Source of the DNA: an uncultured Bacteroidales bacterium
GTDB taxonomy: Bacteria; Bacteroidota; Bacteroidia; Bacteroidales; WCHB1-69
Direction of reading: 5' to 3'
Length of the DNA: 34,948 nt
Assembly: GCA_905233585.1 (NCBI GenBank)
Contig: CAJOFD010000019.1
Span: forward strand, 1-34,948
The notes below the pieces were generated by a model. The model did not search any database and was not told the origin of the DNA. It worked only from the letters and a program-made list of their open reading frames with translations. The position numbers were made by a program, and so were the translations under genes. Each line of letters starts with the position of its first letter. Position 1 is the stretch's first letter. Below are positions 16,174 through 23,087 of this stretch, piece after piece.

Positions 16174-17235
16174 TTAATGTATGTCTGAGAATTTCAGATG
16201 ACCAGTAAAACGTCCATGAAACAAGGAGTCTCTTGAACCACTTGCTATTTGCAAATCATCAAATCTAACACGAGAAATGCTTCTTGCCGACACAAAACCC
16301 AATACTGCTGATTCTTCTTTGGTTTGGGTATTATATGCTTTCATATTGGTATATGCAATTCTTTCTTGATTGATAGAGGAGATAGGTTGTGTGGCCAAAA
16401 GATATTTATACCAATCGGCAGCGGCGGCTTGCACTTCAAAAACAATGGAATCGGTATAGCGTCTGATTACATTGTCATTGTCTGTAATGCCATTGGCGAT
16501 TGCTTTGTAAAATCCATTGCCCGTGGAGGTTGATAGTTTATATAAAATCCGGGCTTCGTTTGTTGTTGCCGTGCCAATATCCCATGTGATAGGTTGGCAA
16601 TGTTTAACGGAATTGTCGTTATATACTTCTGAATAATAGTATTTTGCAACAACTTGATAGGCAACTGCATTATCAGTTGTGGTGAATGCTACATTAAAAG
16701 TATTTTCTGTAATTGCCACTAAAATAGGCGGATTAATAGCCCTATGGGGTTGCGATAAACTTATTTCTCCTGGTACCATAGTTGTGCCTTCTGCCATAAT
16801 ATTGGTGTAAGGATTAAATACTTTTAATTTATATTTATATTTCGGGTTGCATTTCAATGGTGCGGTATATAATATTTGGGTAGGGTAGGCAAATATGCCG
16901 GAATCTTTGGGAATAGAGGTTGTTGTGTCAAATTTTATGGTTCTAACCAAGGTGTTGCGTTCATTATATTCTTCAACCGAAACCTCGATGCTGTCTATAT
17001 ATGAATAGTTTTGAAGTTGGCGGGCACCATCGTATGCGTTGTCTGATAAGTACGATTTGTATATCTTGATGTATTGTTGATTGGAATCCTCTTCAGTGAA
17101 GTTGAACAGGGCATATACAATAGGAAAACTTTGGGAATCTGCATTTGTGCTGAAATCTTTTTGACAAGCGACCCAAAAGAGCGACATAAGGCAAATCTGG
17201 CTTGTCAAGATGATTTTTTTGAGTGCAAATTTCAT
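16174..17235 (-). CDS. Putative lipoprotein, DUF4249-like layout
   Basis: A 353-residue protein beginning MKFALKKIILTSQICLM, a signal peptide that ends in a lipobox-like W-V-A-C. The mature region has a repetitive beta-sandwich look: IVYALFNFTEEDSNQQYIK early, a G-x-F-A-Y-P-T-Q turn, and NPYTNIMAEGTTMVPGEI near residue 140. This layout is reminiscent of the DUF4249 outer-membrane-associated lipoproteins of Bacteroidota, but I cannot confirm the family. The start at 17235 is preferred to the longer frame from 17382, because the upstream 49 codons show no protein-like pattern and contain the promoter boxes. First gene of the operon that continues into the M23-like and RluA-type genes. Confidence 0.65.
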   Translation of the reverse strand: MKFALKKIILTSQICLMSLFWVACQKDFSTNADSQSFPIVYALFNFTEEDSNQQYIKIYKSYLSDNAYDGARQLQNYSYIDSIEVSVEEYNERNTLVRTIKFDTTTSIPKDSGIFAYPTQILYTAPLKCNPKYKYKLKVFNPYTNIMAEGTTMVPGEISLSQPHRAINPPILVAITENTFNVAFTTTDNAVAYQVVAKYYYSEVYNDNSVKHCQPITWDIGTATTNEARILYKLSTSTGNGFYKAIANGITDNDNVIRRYTDSIVFEVQAAAADWYKYLLATQPISSINQERIAYTNMKAYNTQTKEESAVLGFVSARSISRVRFDDLQIASGSRDSLFHGRFTGHLKFSDIH

Positions 17236-17293
17236 TTTTTTATCTTTTTGTAAAATACTAAAATGTTGTTTTACAATTAAATGTAAAAAAGAA

Positions 17294-17323
17294 CAAATAT
17301 AAATTTTCCAATTTGCAAATATA
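17294..17323 (-). promoter_or_regulatory. Two candidate -7 boxes for the 17235-14588 operon
   Basis: On the minus strand TATATTTG occurs twice, at 17316-17323 and 17294-17301, both fitting TAnnTTTG and both upstream of the lipoprotein ATG at 17235. Neither has an evident -33 element. Confidence 0.45.
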
Positions 17324-17440
17324 CAAAAAATGTTTGAATTTTTAGATGAAAAATATTTTGGATTTTTCCGTATAATTGTCAATTATAGATTCAACAAACG
17401 AAGTTATAAAAAATATTAGTAGGATTATCAAAAAAAGTTG

Positions 17441-17448
17441 TATCTTTG
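17441..17448 (+). promoter_or_regulatory. Promoter -7 box for the structured RNA / HTH unit
   Basis: TATCTTTG, an exact consensus match, 61 bases before the first hairpin of the structured element and 277 bases before the HTH start codon. It implies either a long 5' leader or a separate small RNA. Confidence 0.65.
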
Positions 17449-17508
17449 CTCGGAACAAATTGAAAATATAATAGAAATTAGGTAAAAGAAAAAAATAAAT
17501 TTATAATT

Positions 17509-17647
17509 GAGCTTTACGCTCTTGTTCTCATTTAGTAAAATCTGGTAAATTTTAATGACACGAGAATAAGCAAGCGGAAAGTTCGCGTTTTAGGCGTGAA
17601 CTGTTTCTTGTTTATTAGTGTCGAGGGTTTACCAGAGCCTACTAAAT
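17509..17647 (+). ncRNA. Long rod-shaped structured RNA element (unassigned)
   Basis: A small hairpin GAGC-TTTAC-GCTC (17509-17521) is followed by a nested set of helices, all visible as inverted repeats. ATTTAGTA pairs with TACTAAAT (17530-17537 / 17640-17647). TCTGGTAAA pairs with TTTACCAGA (17541-17549 / 17628-17636). GACAC pairs with GTGTC (17557-17561 / 17618-17622). AATAAGCAAG pairs with CTTGTTTATT with one wobble (17565-17574 / 17607-17616). GTTCGCG pairs with CGTGAAC with one wobble (17581-17587 / 17595-17601). Together they give 39 base pairs in one rod of 118 bases with small internal loops. No protein-like frame runs through it. It may be the leader of the HTH gene or a free RNA; the shape recalls 6S RNA but no family was recognised. 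Confidence 0.75.
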
Positions 17648-17690
17648 TAAATAAGCATGATGAAATTGTGAACGCCTTTTTTTATTGCTT

Positions 17691-17715
17691 TTAAGGACTT
17701 GAGCCAAGTTCTTAA
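17691..17715 (+). promoter_or_regulatory. Hairpin immediately upstream of the HTH start codon
   Basis: TTAAGGACTTG (17691-17701) pairs with CAAGTTCTTAA (17705-17715) over 11 bp with one G-T wobble and a three-base AGC loop, ending ten bases before the ATG at 17726. The position fits control of translation initiation, or an operator for the HTH protein itself. Confidence 0.6.
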
Positions 17716-17725
17716 TAAGTAGTTT

Positions 17726-17956
17726 ATGAAAGAAATACCTCACATTGGAGAATTGATAAGATTGGAATTGAAACGGCAGGGTAGAAGTAATGTTTGGCTT
17801 TCGAAACAAATATCGTGTAATCCTCGAACAATCAGCAAAATTTTTAAGAAACAATATATTGATACTTTTCAACTTTGGCAAATCTCAATAGCATTGAACC
17901 ATGATTTTTTTAGAGCTTATTCTGAATTGATTGCCCAAAATGGCGGAGAAAAATGA
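17726..17956 (+). CDS. Small helix-turn-helix (XRE/Cro-like) regulator
   Basis: The 76-residue protein starts MKEIPHIGELIRLELKRQG and is essentially one Cro/CI-type DNA-binding domain. VWLSKQISCNPRTISKIFKK (about 23-42) is the helix-turn-helix with its recognition helix, and DTFQLWQISIALNHDFF is the following helix pair. No ligand or dimerisation domain follows; the last ten residues are a short polar tail. It probably binds DNA as a dimer. The gene sits between two RNA-rich segments, with a 270-base structured leader ahead and the FISUMP gene behind. A direct role in controlling either unit is an inference from position. Confidence 0.8.
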   Translation: MKEIPHIGELIRLELKRQGRSNVWLSKQISCNPRTISKIFKKQYIDTFQLWQISIALNHDFFRAYSELIAQNGGEK

Positions 17957-17977
17957 CCATATCGGGCATTGTCATTT
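17951..17977. repeat. Inverted repeat spanning the HTH stop codon
   Basis: AAATGAC (17951-17957) and GTCATTT (17971-17977) are perfect 7-base inverted arms around 13 bases. They lie just upstream of the next promoter (-33 TTG at 17979). The location suits an operator for the adjacent HTH protein or a weak terminator; there is no T run. Confidence 0.4.
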
Positions 17978-17978
17978 A

Positions 17979-18009
17979 TTGGTTTATATATACATATAAT
18001 TTATCTTTG
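17979..18009 (+). promoter_or_regulatory. Promoter for the FISUMP gene
   Basis: TTG (17979-17981) and TATCTTTG (18002-18009) are separated by 20 bases, close to the published Bacteroides -33/-7 spacing. This is the most complete promoter in the window. It implies a leader of about 100 bases before the ATG at 18120. Confidence 0.7.
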
Positions 18010-18038
18010 CACGGAAAAATAAAACGAATTGTAAAGAA

Positions 18039-18109
18039 ATGGCAAGACCTGCAAAGCCGTAAGAGCAGGAGTCTTAAAAACCGACGTGCTGATGGGGTAT
18101 AAATGGCAC
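18039..18109 (+). promoter_or_regulatory. Folded leader with minimal upstream ORF
   Basis: AAGAC-CTGC (18044-18052) pairs with GCAG-GA-GTCTT (18065-18075), leaving a two-base bulge and a 12-base loop. GTGC (18086-18089) can pair with GCAC (18106-18109). An ATG at 18039 opens a seven-codon frame (M-A-R-P-A-K-P) that ends in the loop. It is more GC-rich than its surroundings. It could be a cis-regulatory leader; no riboswitch family was recognised. Confidence 0.45.
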
Positions 18110-18119
18110 AAAGATAAAG

Positions 18120-18590
18120 ATGAAAAATATATTCTATATAACATTATTATTAATAGGGTGGAATTGCATTGCTGCACAGAATATTATAATCCAGCAAAAT
18201 AATCAACCCTCAAATGGTAGGGTTGTTGAAAAAGTTGTAGAGAAAAATGTTTATATTCCTGTGAGAGCATCTTCAAAAAAAGAAGCAATTTGTTTACATG
18301 GTTATTTGTATGTATATCCTGAAGATTTAGGGTCTTTCTCTAAATATCCTGCCTCCGTGATTGCTAATATTAATAACAATAAAGTTTACGGAAAGTCTCA
18401 TTGGCGACTTCCTACTTCAGATGAATTTACTATTATGTGGCAATATTACGAGGAACTTAAATTGAAGAGATCTAGGACTTATGTAGGAGGTGCTTTTTGT
18501 ATTGGCTATTGGCTACAAGGTATGGAGAATAAAATAATTGATGATGATGATAGGTGTCTTTACTATATTCGTTTAGTGTGTACAGAATAG
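18120..18590 (+). CDS. Secreted FISUMP-domain (DUF1566-like) protein
   Basis: A 156-residue protein with a signal peptide (MKNIFYITLLLIGWNCIAAQ, about 1-20) and a polar N-Q-rich linker. The C-terminal domain has the diagnostic HWRLPTSDEFTIMWQ block, the GYWLQG turn and a final YYIRLVCTE. This is the FISUMP (Fibrobacter succinogenes major paralogous) / DUF1566 signature, with W-R-L-P-T-x-x-E as its hallmark. The typical Y-W-S-S turn is modified here. The domain is related to lectin-like and FGE-like secreted modules and often occurs in multiple copies per genome; its biochemical role is not known. One cysteine pair (residues near 59 and 154) could form a disulfide. It has its own promoter and leader. 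Confidence 0.75.
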   Translation: MKNIFYITLLLIGWNCIAAQNIIIQQNNQPSNGRVVEKVVEKNVYIPVRASSKKEAICLHGYLYVYPEDLGSFSKYPASVIANINNNKVYGKSHWRLPTSDEFTIMWQYYEELKLKRSRTYVGGAFCIGYWLQGMENKIIDDDDRCLYYIRLVCTE

Positions 18591-18760
18591 TCTATATAAA
18601 AAAAACATTAAATGATAAAGTAGACATTCTAAGACAAATAAATAAAAGTCTATTATGTTATTTGAAAATGTGTATTTTGGGAGCGGGGCTATATTGAGAG
18701 TGGAAGAAAATACGATTTCTACACAATGTTGAGTAAAAAGGCCTCTATTAAAATTCAAGA

Positions 18761-18796
18761 AAAAGCGACAGTCTGTAAAAACTGTCGCTTTTTTTT
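18761..18796 (+). terminator. Strong intrinsic terminator
   Basis: AAAAGCGACAGT (18761-18772) and ACTGTCGCTTTT (18781-18792) form a perfect 12-bp stem around an eight-base loop, followed by more T. A strong A run precedes the 5' arm, so it can act in both directions. It closes the FISUMP unit. The 170 bases before it (18591-18760) hold only a 25-codon chance-like frame. Confidence 0.85.
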
Positions 18797-18819
18797 GTTG
18801 ATTTTAAATATTTTTTCAT

Positions 18820-18846
18820 AAAAAAAGGCGAGGTATAGCCCCGCCT
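18820..18846 (-). terminator. Terminator for the phosphoglycerate dehydrogenase gene
   Basis: On the minus strand AGGCGGGG and CCTCGCCT form an 8-bp stem with one G-T wobble around CTATA, followed by a T run. It lies 34 bases after the stop at 18880. Confidence 0.8.
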
Positions 18847-18879
18847 ACAAAACTCTAATAATTATGAAAAAATTTAATT

Positions 18880-19800
18880 TTATTTGTTTACTTGGAAAGT
18901 TTTATCTCCTGTTTGGAAGAATTTTACAATTTGATTGGCGGCTGCCAAACCTGCATTGATGTTTGCTTCAGCAGTTTCAGCACCCATTTTCTTTGGTGTA
19001 GCAAAGAATCTTGTTCCGAATTTGGCTTTCATTTCTTCCGCATTGGCCGGAGCAATATCTGCACAATATTTCAAATCTGCTCTTTCTTCCATTGCTTTGA
19101 CGATTTCTTCTTCATTGATAACTTCTTTACGGGCAGTATTGATTAAGCAACCGCCTTTTGGCATACGGGACAACAAATTGTATCCGATAGATTTTTTTGT
19201 TTGTTCGTTTGCTGGAATGTGCAAAGAAATGTAGTGGCAAGTGCTGTAAAGGTCTTCCATTTTTTCTACAGGAATAATTCCTTCTGCTTTCATTTTGTCA
19301 GCAGGAACAAATGGGTCAAAAGCATACACTTCCATACCAAAGCCTTTAGCAATGTGAGCGGCCAACCGACCTACGTTACCATAGGCATGAATACCTAATT
19401 TTTTGCCTTTCAATTCACTGCCTGTTCCCGGAGTGTATTGGTTACGAGCCATATAAACCATCATACCCAAAGCCAATTCAGCAACGGCATTTGAGTTTTG
19501 TCCCGGAGTGTTCATGGCAACAATGCCTCTTTCAGTACAAGCGGCAAGGTCAAGATTGTCGAAGCCAGCACCTGCTCTGACAACTATTTTGAGGTTTTGG
19601 GCAGCAGCAACAACTTCTTTGGTAACTTTGTCTGAACGAACGATTAAAGCGTCAGCATCGGCAACGGCTTTGTACAAATCGTTTACATCGGTGTATTTTT
19701 CCAATAAAGCCAAGGTGTAACCTGCTTTTTCAACAATGTTTCTAATGCCGTCAACGGCAGTTTTTGCAAATGGTTTTTCAGTTGCGACTAATACTTTCAT
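18880..19800 (-). CDS. serA: D-3-phosphoglycerate dehydrogenase, short ACT-less form with lysine at the catalytic His position
   Basis: This 306-residue NAD-dependent 2-hydroxyacid dehydrogenase has the expected domains: substrate-binding ends with VVRAGAGFDNLDL (about 73-85), a nucleotide-binding Rossmann region LGIHAYGNVGR (about 135-145) with the usual first glycine replaced by alanine, and NTARKEVIN carrying the catalytic arginine. In the TPHxGAS position the sequence is TPKKMGAETAEAN, so the catalytic histidine is replaced by lysine (about K270). This short form without an ACT domain is the type III, lysine-bearing class known from Bacteroidales and Entamoeba. It should make 3-phosphohydroxypyruvate for serine. 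It stands alone with its own promoter and terminator; serC is not adjacent. Confidence 0.85.
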   Translation of the reverse strand: MKVLVATEKPFAKTAVDGIRNIVEKAGYTLALLEKYTDVNDLYKAVADADALIVRSDKVTKEVVAAAQNLKIVVRAGAGFDNLDLAACTERGIVAMNTPGQNSNAVAELALGMMVYMARNQYTPGTGSELKGKKLGIHAYGNVGRLAAHIAKGFGMEVYAFDPFVPADKMKAEGIIPVEKMEDLYSTCHYISLHIPANEQTKKSIGYNLLSRMPKGGCLINTARKEVINEEEIVKAMEERADLKYCADIAPANAEEMKAKFGTRFFATPKKMGAETAEANINAGLAAANQIVKFFQTGDKTFQVNK

Positions 19801-19853
19801 ATCTTTTTTGTTAATTTAATTATTTTTTAGTAAAATTCATTTCTAATATTTTG

Positions 19854-19861
19854 CAAAGATA
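19854..19861 (-). promoter_or_regulatory. Promoter -7 box for serA
   Basis: TATCTTTG on the minus strand, 53 bases upstream of the serA ATG at 19800, inside the short gap to ruvC. Confidence 0.6.
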
Positions 19862-19898
19862 AGAAATTTATTTGAAATAAAAGACTTTTTTGGTAAGT

Positions 19899-20459
19899 TT
19901 ATTTTATAATTCTGTCTTTGTTGTTTTCGACAAAACGTTCCCAAGAATTTGATTTTGTAGTTTTGCTTTGGCTATTGATAGTGTTTGTTTGTTGCAGGTA
20001 ATGGCAATAGGCAATGGCCAAGGCATCAGTCGCGTCAAAAGTGGGAATTGCTTCAATTTGGAAAATATATTGCAACATGGCGGCAACTTGTTCTTTTGAG
20101 GAGTTGTTCCGTCCTGTAACGGCGGCTTTTATTTTTGTCGGAGCATATTCAAAAACAGGAATTTGTGCATGTAAGGCAGCGGCAATGGCCACGCCTTGTG
20201 CACGTCCCAATTTGAGCATAGATTGTACGTTTTTACCTAAAAACTGAGTTTCTATGGCCATGCTATCAGGGTGATAGGTGTTGACCAAGTCTGAAATAAA
20301 GTTAAAAGTGTCCAATAATTTCTCCAATTGATTTTTTTTTGTATTTATCTTCAAAATATCCATTTTTACAAGGGAAATTGTTGTACCTTTGGCACAAATA
20401 ATTCCGTAGCCCATAATATTGGTGCCGGGGTCAATGCCAAGAATGGTTTGTTGTTGCAT
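19899..20459 (-). CDS. ruvC: Crossover junction endodeoxyribonuclease RuvC
   Basis: A 186-residue Holliday-junction resolvase of the RNase H fold. The catalytic acids are at ILGIDPGTN (D10), MAIETQF (E70) and FDATDALAIAYCH (D142/D145), and GRAQGVAIAAAL is the conserved helix between them. It resolves four-way junctions together with RuvAB, which are not in the window. The C-terminal 25 residues are polar and variable. It is transcribed divergently from the membrane protein gene at 20473, with only 13 bases between start codons, so the two regulatory regions overlap. Confidence 0.95.
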   Translation of the reverse strand: MQQQTILGIDPGTNIMGYGIICAKGTTISLVKMDILKINTKKNQLEKLLDTFNFISDLVNTYHPDSMAIETQFLGKNVQSMLKLGRAQGVAIAAALHAQIPVFEYAPTKIKAAVTGRNNSSKEQVAAMLQYIFQIEAIPTFDATDALAIAYCHYLQQTNTINSQSKTTKSNSWERFVENNKDRIIK

Positions 20460-20472
20460 ATTCTAAGGTATA

Positions 20473-21492
20473 ATGATTAATGATGTTGCAAAGATACTAA
20501 AAAGACTTAATATAATAACTTGTGTTATTATACTGATATTGAGTTATGTGTTTGTCTTTACAAGGCTGCTCCGTCAAGAAGGCATAAAAGATGTCGTGTC
20601 TTTTTTTGAAAATTTTAATGTTTTTGAAAAGATACCCTATTTGCTGGTACTTGTTGTATTGATGTTTGTCAATTGGAGCATAGAGGCAAACAAATGGCGT
20701 TATGCTTTGTGGAATGAATACAAACTTTCGTTTTCCAAAGCCATACAATCCACTTTTTTAGGTGTTTGTGTCAGTTTTATTTTTCCCAATCGGGTCGGTG
20801 ATTTCTTGGGGCGTGGTTTTGCTTTGCCGCAGGGATATGCGTTGAAAGGTGCTGCGGCTACTGTTTTAGGAAATATCTCCCAATTGATTGTAACTGTTAT
20901 TATGGGGATTGTCGGTGGGGGATATATGTTGTTGTTTCATTATTATCAAGCGATGAATCCGATTGTGCTTATATTGGGTTTATTGTTGATAGGGCTGATG
21001 TTGATATTGTTTTTATATTTGTATTTCAATGTAGCAAAGATTTATAATTTATGCAAGAAAATAGGATGGTTGCAACAAACCAATTGGGTAGAAAAATTAT
21101 GTTTTTTTCAAAATTATACCCCAATGGAATTGTTGAATATCTTACTTTTTTCTTTGGGCCGATATATTGTTTTTGTTGTACAAATGTTCTTGGCATTTTG
21201 TTGTTTTGATGTATCAATGCCTGTGCTGCCTTTTGTTATGATGACTTGTGTGTATTTTTTCTTGACAAGTCTTATTCCTACGTGGGTATTGAGTGAATTG
21301 GGTGTAAGGGCTTCTGTGGCTTTGTTATTGTATGTCAATTCAAGTGTAATATTGTCTGCAAGTGGTGTAAATGAGGTCTCTATTGTAGCTGCAACAACAT
21401 TTTTGTGGATGTTAAATGTTGTTGTTCCTGCTTTGATTGGCTCGTGTTTTGTGTTTTCTTTGCGAGTGTTTAGAACAAAAAGCATCAAATAA
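20473..21492 (+). CDS. Flippase-like membrane protein (LPG synthase transmembrane / YbhN family)
   Basis: The 339-residue protein has about eight membrane helices. Its characteristic segment AIQSTFLGVCVSFIFPNR-VGDFLGR (about 90-115, with the P-N-R-x-G-D core) is that of the lysylphosphatidylglycerol-synthase transmembrane (YbhN/AglD) family. Members move or organise lipid-linked sugars or lipids in the membrane; the catalytic LPG-synthase domain is absent. The immediately downstream processive glycosyltransferase fits a lipid-linked glycan pathway. The first gene of a four-gene operon. The ruvC promoter reads in the opposite direction inside its first codons. Confidence 0.75.
   Translation: MINDVAKILKRLNIITCVIILILSYVFVFTRLLRQEGIKDVVSFFENFNVFEKIPYLLVLVVLMFVNWSIEANKWRYALWNEYKLSFSKAIQSTFLGVCVSFIFPNRVGDFLGRGFALPQGYALKGAAATVLGNISQLIVTVIMGIVGGGYMLLFHYYQAMNPIVLILGLLLIGLMLILFLYLYFNVAKIYNLCKKIGWLQQTNWVEKLCFFQNYTPMELLNILLFSLGRYIVFVVQMFLAFCCFDVSMPVLPFVMMTCVYFFLTSLIPTWVLSELGVRASVALLLYVNSSVILSASGVNEVSIVAATTFLWMLNVVVPALIGSCFVFSLRVFRTKSIK
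20489..20496 (-). promoter_or_regulatory. Promoter -7 box for ruvC
   Basis: TATCTTTG on the minus strand, 29 bases upstream of the ruvC ATG. It lies within the first eight codons of the divergent gene at 20473. Confidence 0.6.
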
Positions 21493-21500
21493 ATAGTAAA

Positions 21501-22655
21501 ATGTTGGTAATAGAGTTTGTTATTGTTGTTTTTCTTGTTCTCTATGTTGTTTTTGTTTGGCGATTTACATGGGGGTGGATAAAAACACCTGTTTTTCAAG
21601 CAACAAATGAACATTTGTTGAACATTTCCATTGTTGTAGTTTATAGAAATGAGGCGGATAAAATTAAACATTTGCTTCATTCTCTAAAAAATCTGCAATA
21701 CCCTGTATCTCAATTTGAAATTATTTTTGTAGATGACCATTCTACAGATAATACAACAGCATTGATAAGCGAATTTATTGTTGAACACAATATGTTTTCA
21801 GTGCAAATGTTGCAATTGGATAGCAAGTCGGGGAAAAAATATGGCATAGAAAGTGCTATTGAGCATGCCAAATATGAATTTATTGTTTGTACTGATGCCG
21901 ATTGTATGGTTCCGCAAGGTTGGTTGAAAGAATTTGTCGGTTATTATCAGCAAACACATTGTCGTATCATTTCGGCTCCCGTTGCATTGTGTTCATCTGA
22001 AACATTGCTTGGAAATATGCAACAAATGGAATTTGGCACATTAATAGCAATAGGGGCAGGGGCTATAGCCCAAAGACAACCTATAATGTGCAATGGGGCA
22101 AATTTGTTTTTTGAAAAAAAAACTTATTTTGATGTTTTATCTGAAATGCGAAAAACTTACCATTTGTTGAGCGGTGACGATATTTTTTTGTTGCAGGCAT
22201 GTAAAAAATACTATGGAGCAGAATCTATCGGGTTTGTAAAATCTTCAAAATCAATTGTGAAGACTTATCCAGTGGAAACAATACAATCATTTTTTTCCCA
22301 ACGTTCTCGATGGGGGCAAAAAACCAAATATTACACAGATAGATTTACTCAATTTATTGCCTTGTGTGTGGCTATGGTATCATTAGGAATTGTGGCTTTG
22401 CTTGTTTTGGCGGCTTGTTCTACTATACAATGGTTTGTTCCATTGTTTGTTTGGGGGGTAAAGTTGGTGGCAGATTTCCCGATTATTGTTTTGTGGGCAA
22501 GTTTTATCAAGCGAAAACGCATGTTGATATATTATCCTATTACAGCAATGGCTTACCCTTTTTATATTGTATTCGTCATAGTGCAAATATTGTTCAAAAC
22601 CAATGAATGGAAATCGCGTTCTATAAAAAATAAAAATGCTACTTTTGTGAAATAA
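21501..22655 (+). CDS. Processive membrane family 2 glycosyltransferase
   Basis: The 384-residue enzyme has an N-terminal membrane helix (about 3-20), a GT-A catalytic domain and two or three C-terminal membrane helices (about 285-370). Catalytic blocks: FVDDHSTDN (about 77-84), DAD (132-134), the base aspartate in SGDDIFL (225-227) and QRSRW (267-271). This D, D-x-D, D, Q-x-x-R-W series marks processive or membrane-embedded GT2 enzymes such as dolichyl-phosphate and polysaccharide synthases. The gene starts eight bases after the flippase-like gene, suggesting that they handle the same lipid-linked product. The sugar is unknown. Confidence 0.82.
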   Translation: MLVIEFVIVVFLVLYVVFVWRFTWGWIKTPVFQATNEHLLNISIVVVYRNEADKIKHLLHSLKNLQYPVSQFEIIFVDDHSTDNTTALISEFIVEHNMFSVQMLQLDSKSGKKYGIESAIEHAKYEFIVCTDADCMVPQGWLKEFVGYYQQTHCRIISAPVALCSSETLLGNMQQMEFGTLIAIGAGAIAQRQPIMCNGANLFFEKKTYFDVLSEMRKTYHLLSGDDIFLLQACKKYYGAESIGFVKSSKSIVKTYPVETIQSFFSQRSRWGQKTKYYTDRFTQFIALCVAMVSLGIVALLVLAACSTIQWFVPLFVWGVKLVADFPIIVLWASFIKRKRMLIYYPITAMAYPFYIVFVIVQILFKTNEWKSRSIKNKNATFVK

Positions 22656-22668
22656 AAATTGAAAGTTT

Positions 22669-23085
22669 ATGCAACGTAGAAACAATATTATAGTATTATT
22701 GTTGATGTTTTTGGGTACGACCTTGTTTGCTCAAAACAAAGCGGATGATATTGTCGGCTATTATTACACCGAAGACCCGTTTTCGGGTGAAGGTTCGCAA
22801 ACTTATATTTATAAGGTCCAAGATGGTACTTATCAAGGAAAAGTTTGTTGGGTGGAAAACAAAGCAAAGGAACATTTTCTGGGGTTAGTTTTTTTGAAAA
22901 ATTTAACTTTTAATGCCCCCAAAAATGAGTGGCAACATGGAGAAATAAAATACCCCGGTAAAAAAGGAACTTATGAAATGTACATGAAGTTTGTGGACAA
23001 GAAAAAACTGAAAGTGCGTGGATATTGGCAAATTTCGCTGTTAGGCAAATCCATGTATTGGTATAAAGAAGAAAAACAAAGATAA
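22669..23085 (+). CDS. DUF2147-family secreted protein
   Basis: A 138-residue protein with a signal peptide (IIVLLLMFLGTTLFAQ near residues 7-22). The mature part follows the DUF2147 pattern: DIVGYYYTEDP, a WVENKAKEH stretch, FLGLVFLKNLTF, WQHGEIKYPGKKGTYEMYMKF and VRGYWQISLLGKSMYW at the end. DUF2147 is a small lipocalin-like beta-barrel of unknown function common in periplasmic proteins. It lies 13 bases after the glycosyltransferase and two bases before deoC, within the same operon. Confidence 0.8.
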   Translation: MQRRNNIIVLLLMFLGTTLFAQNKADDIVGYYYTEDPFSGEGSQTYIYKVQDGTYQGKVCWVENKAKEHFLGLVFLKNLTFNAPKNEWQHGEIKYPGKKGTYEMYMKFVDKKKLKVRGYWQISLLGKSMYWYKEEKQR

Positions 23086-23087
23086 AT

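Noticed and set aside
17236..17382. N-terminal extension of the lipoprotein frame
   Set aside because: It precedes a complete signal peptide with lipobox and holds the candidate promoters.
18048..18075. GCAAAGCC core resembling the c-di-GMP-I riboswitch
   Set aside because: Only the eight-base core matches; the tetraloop and receptor helices of that riboswitch are not present.
18655..18732. 25-codon frame between the FISUMP gene and its terminator
   Set aside because: The peptide has no recognised pattern and no promoter box fits; kept only as a possible remnant.
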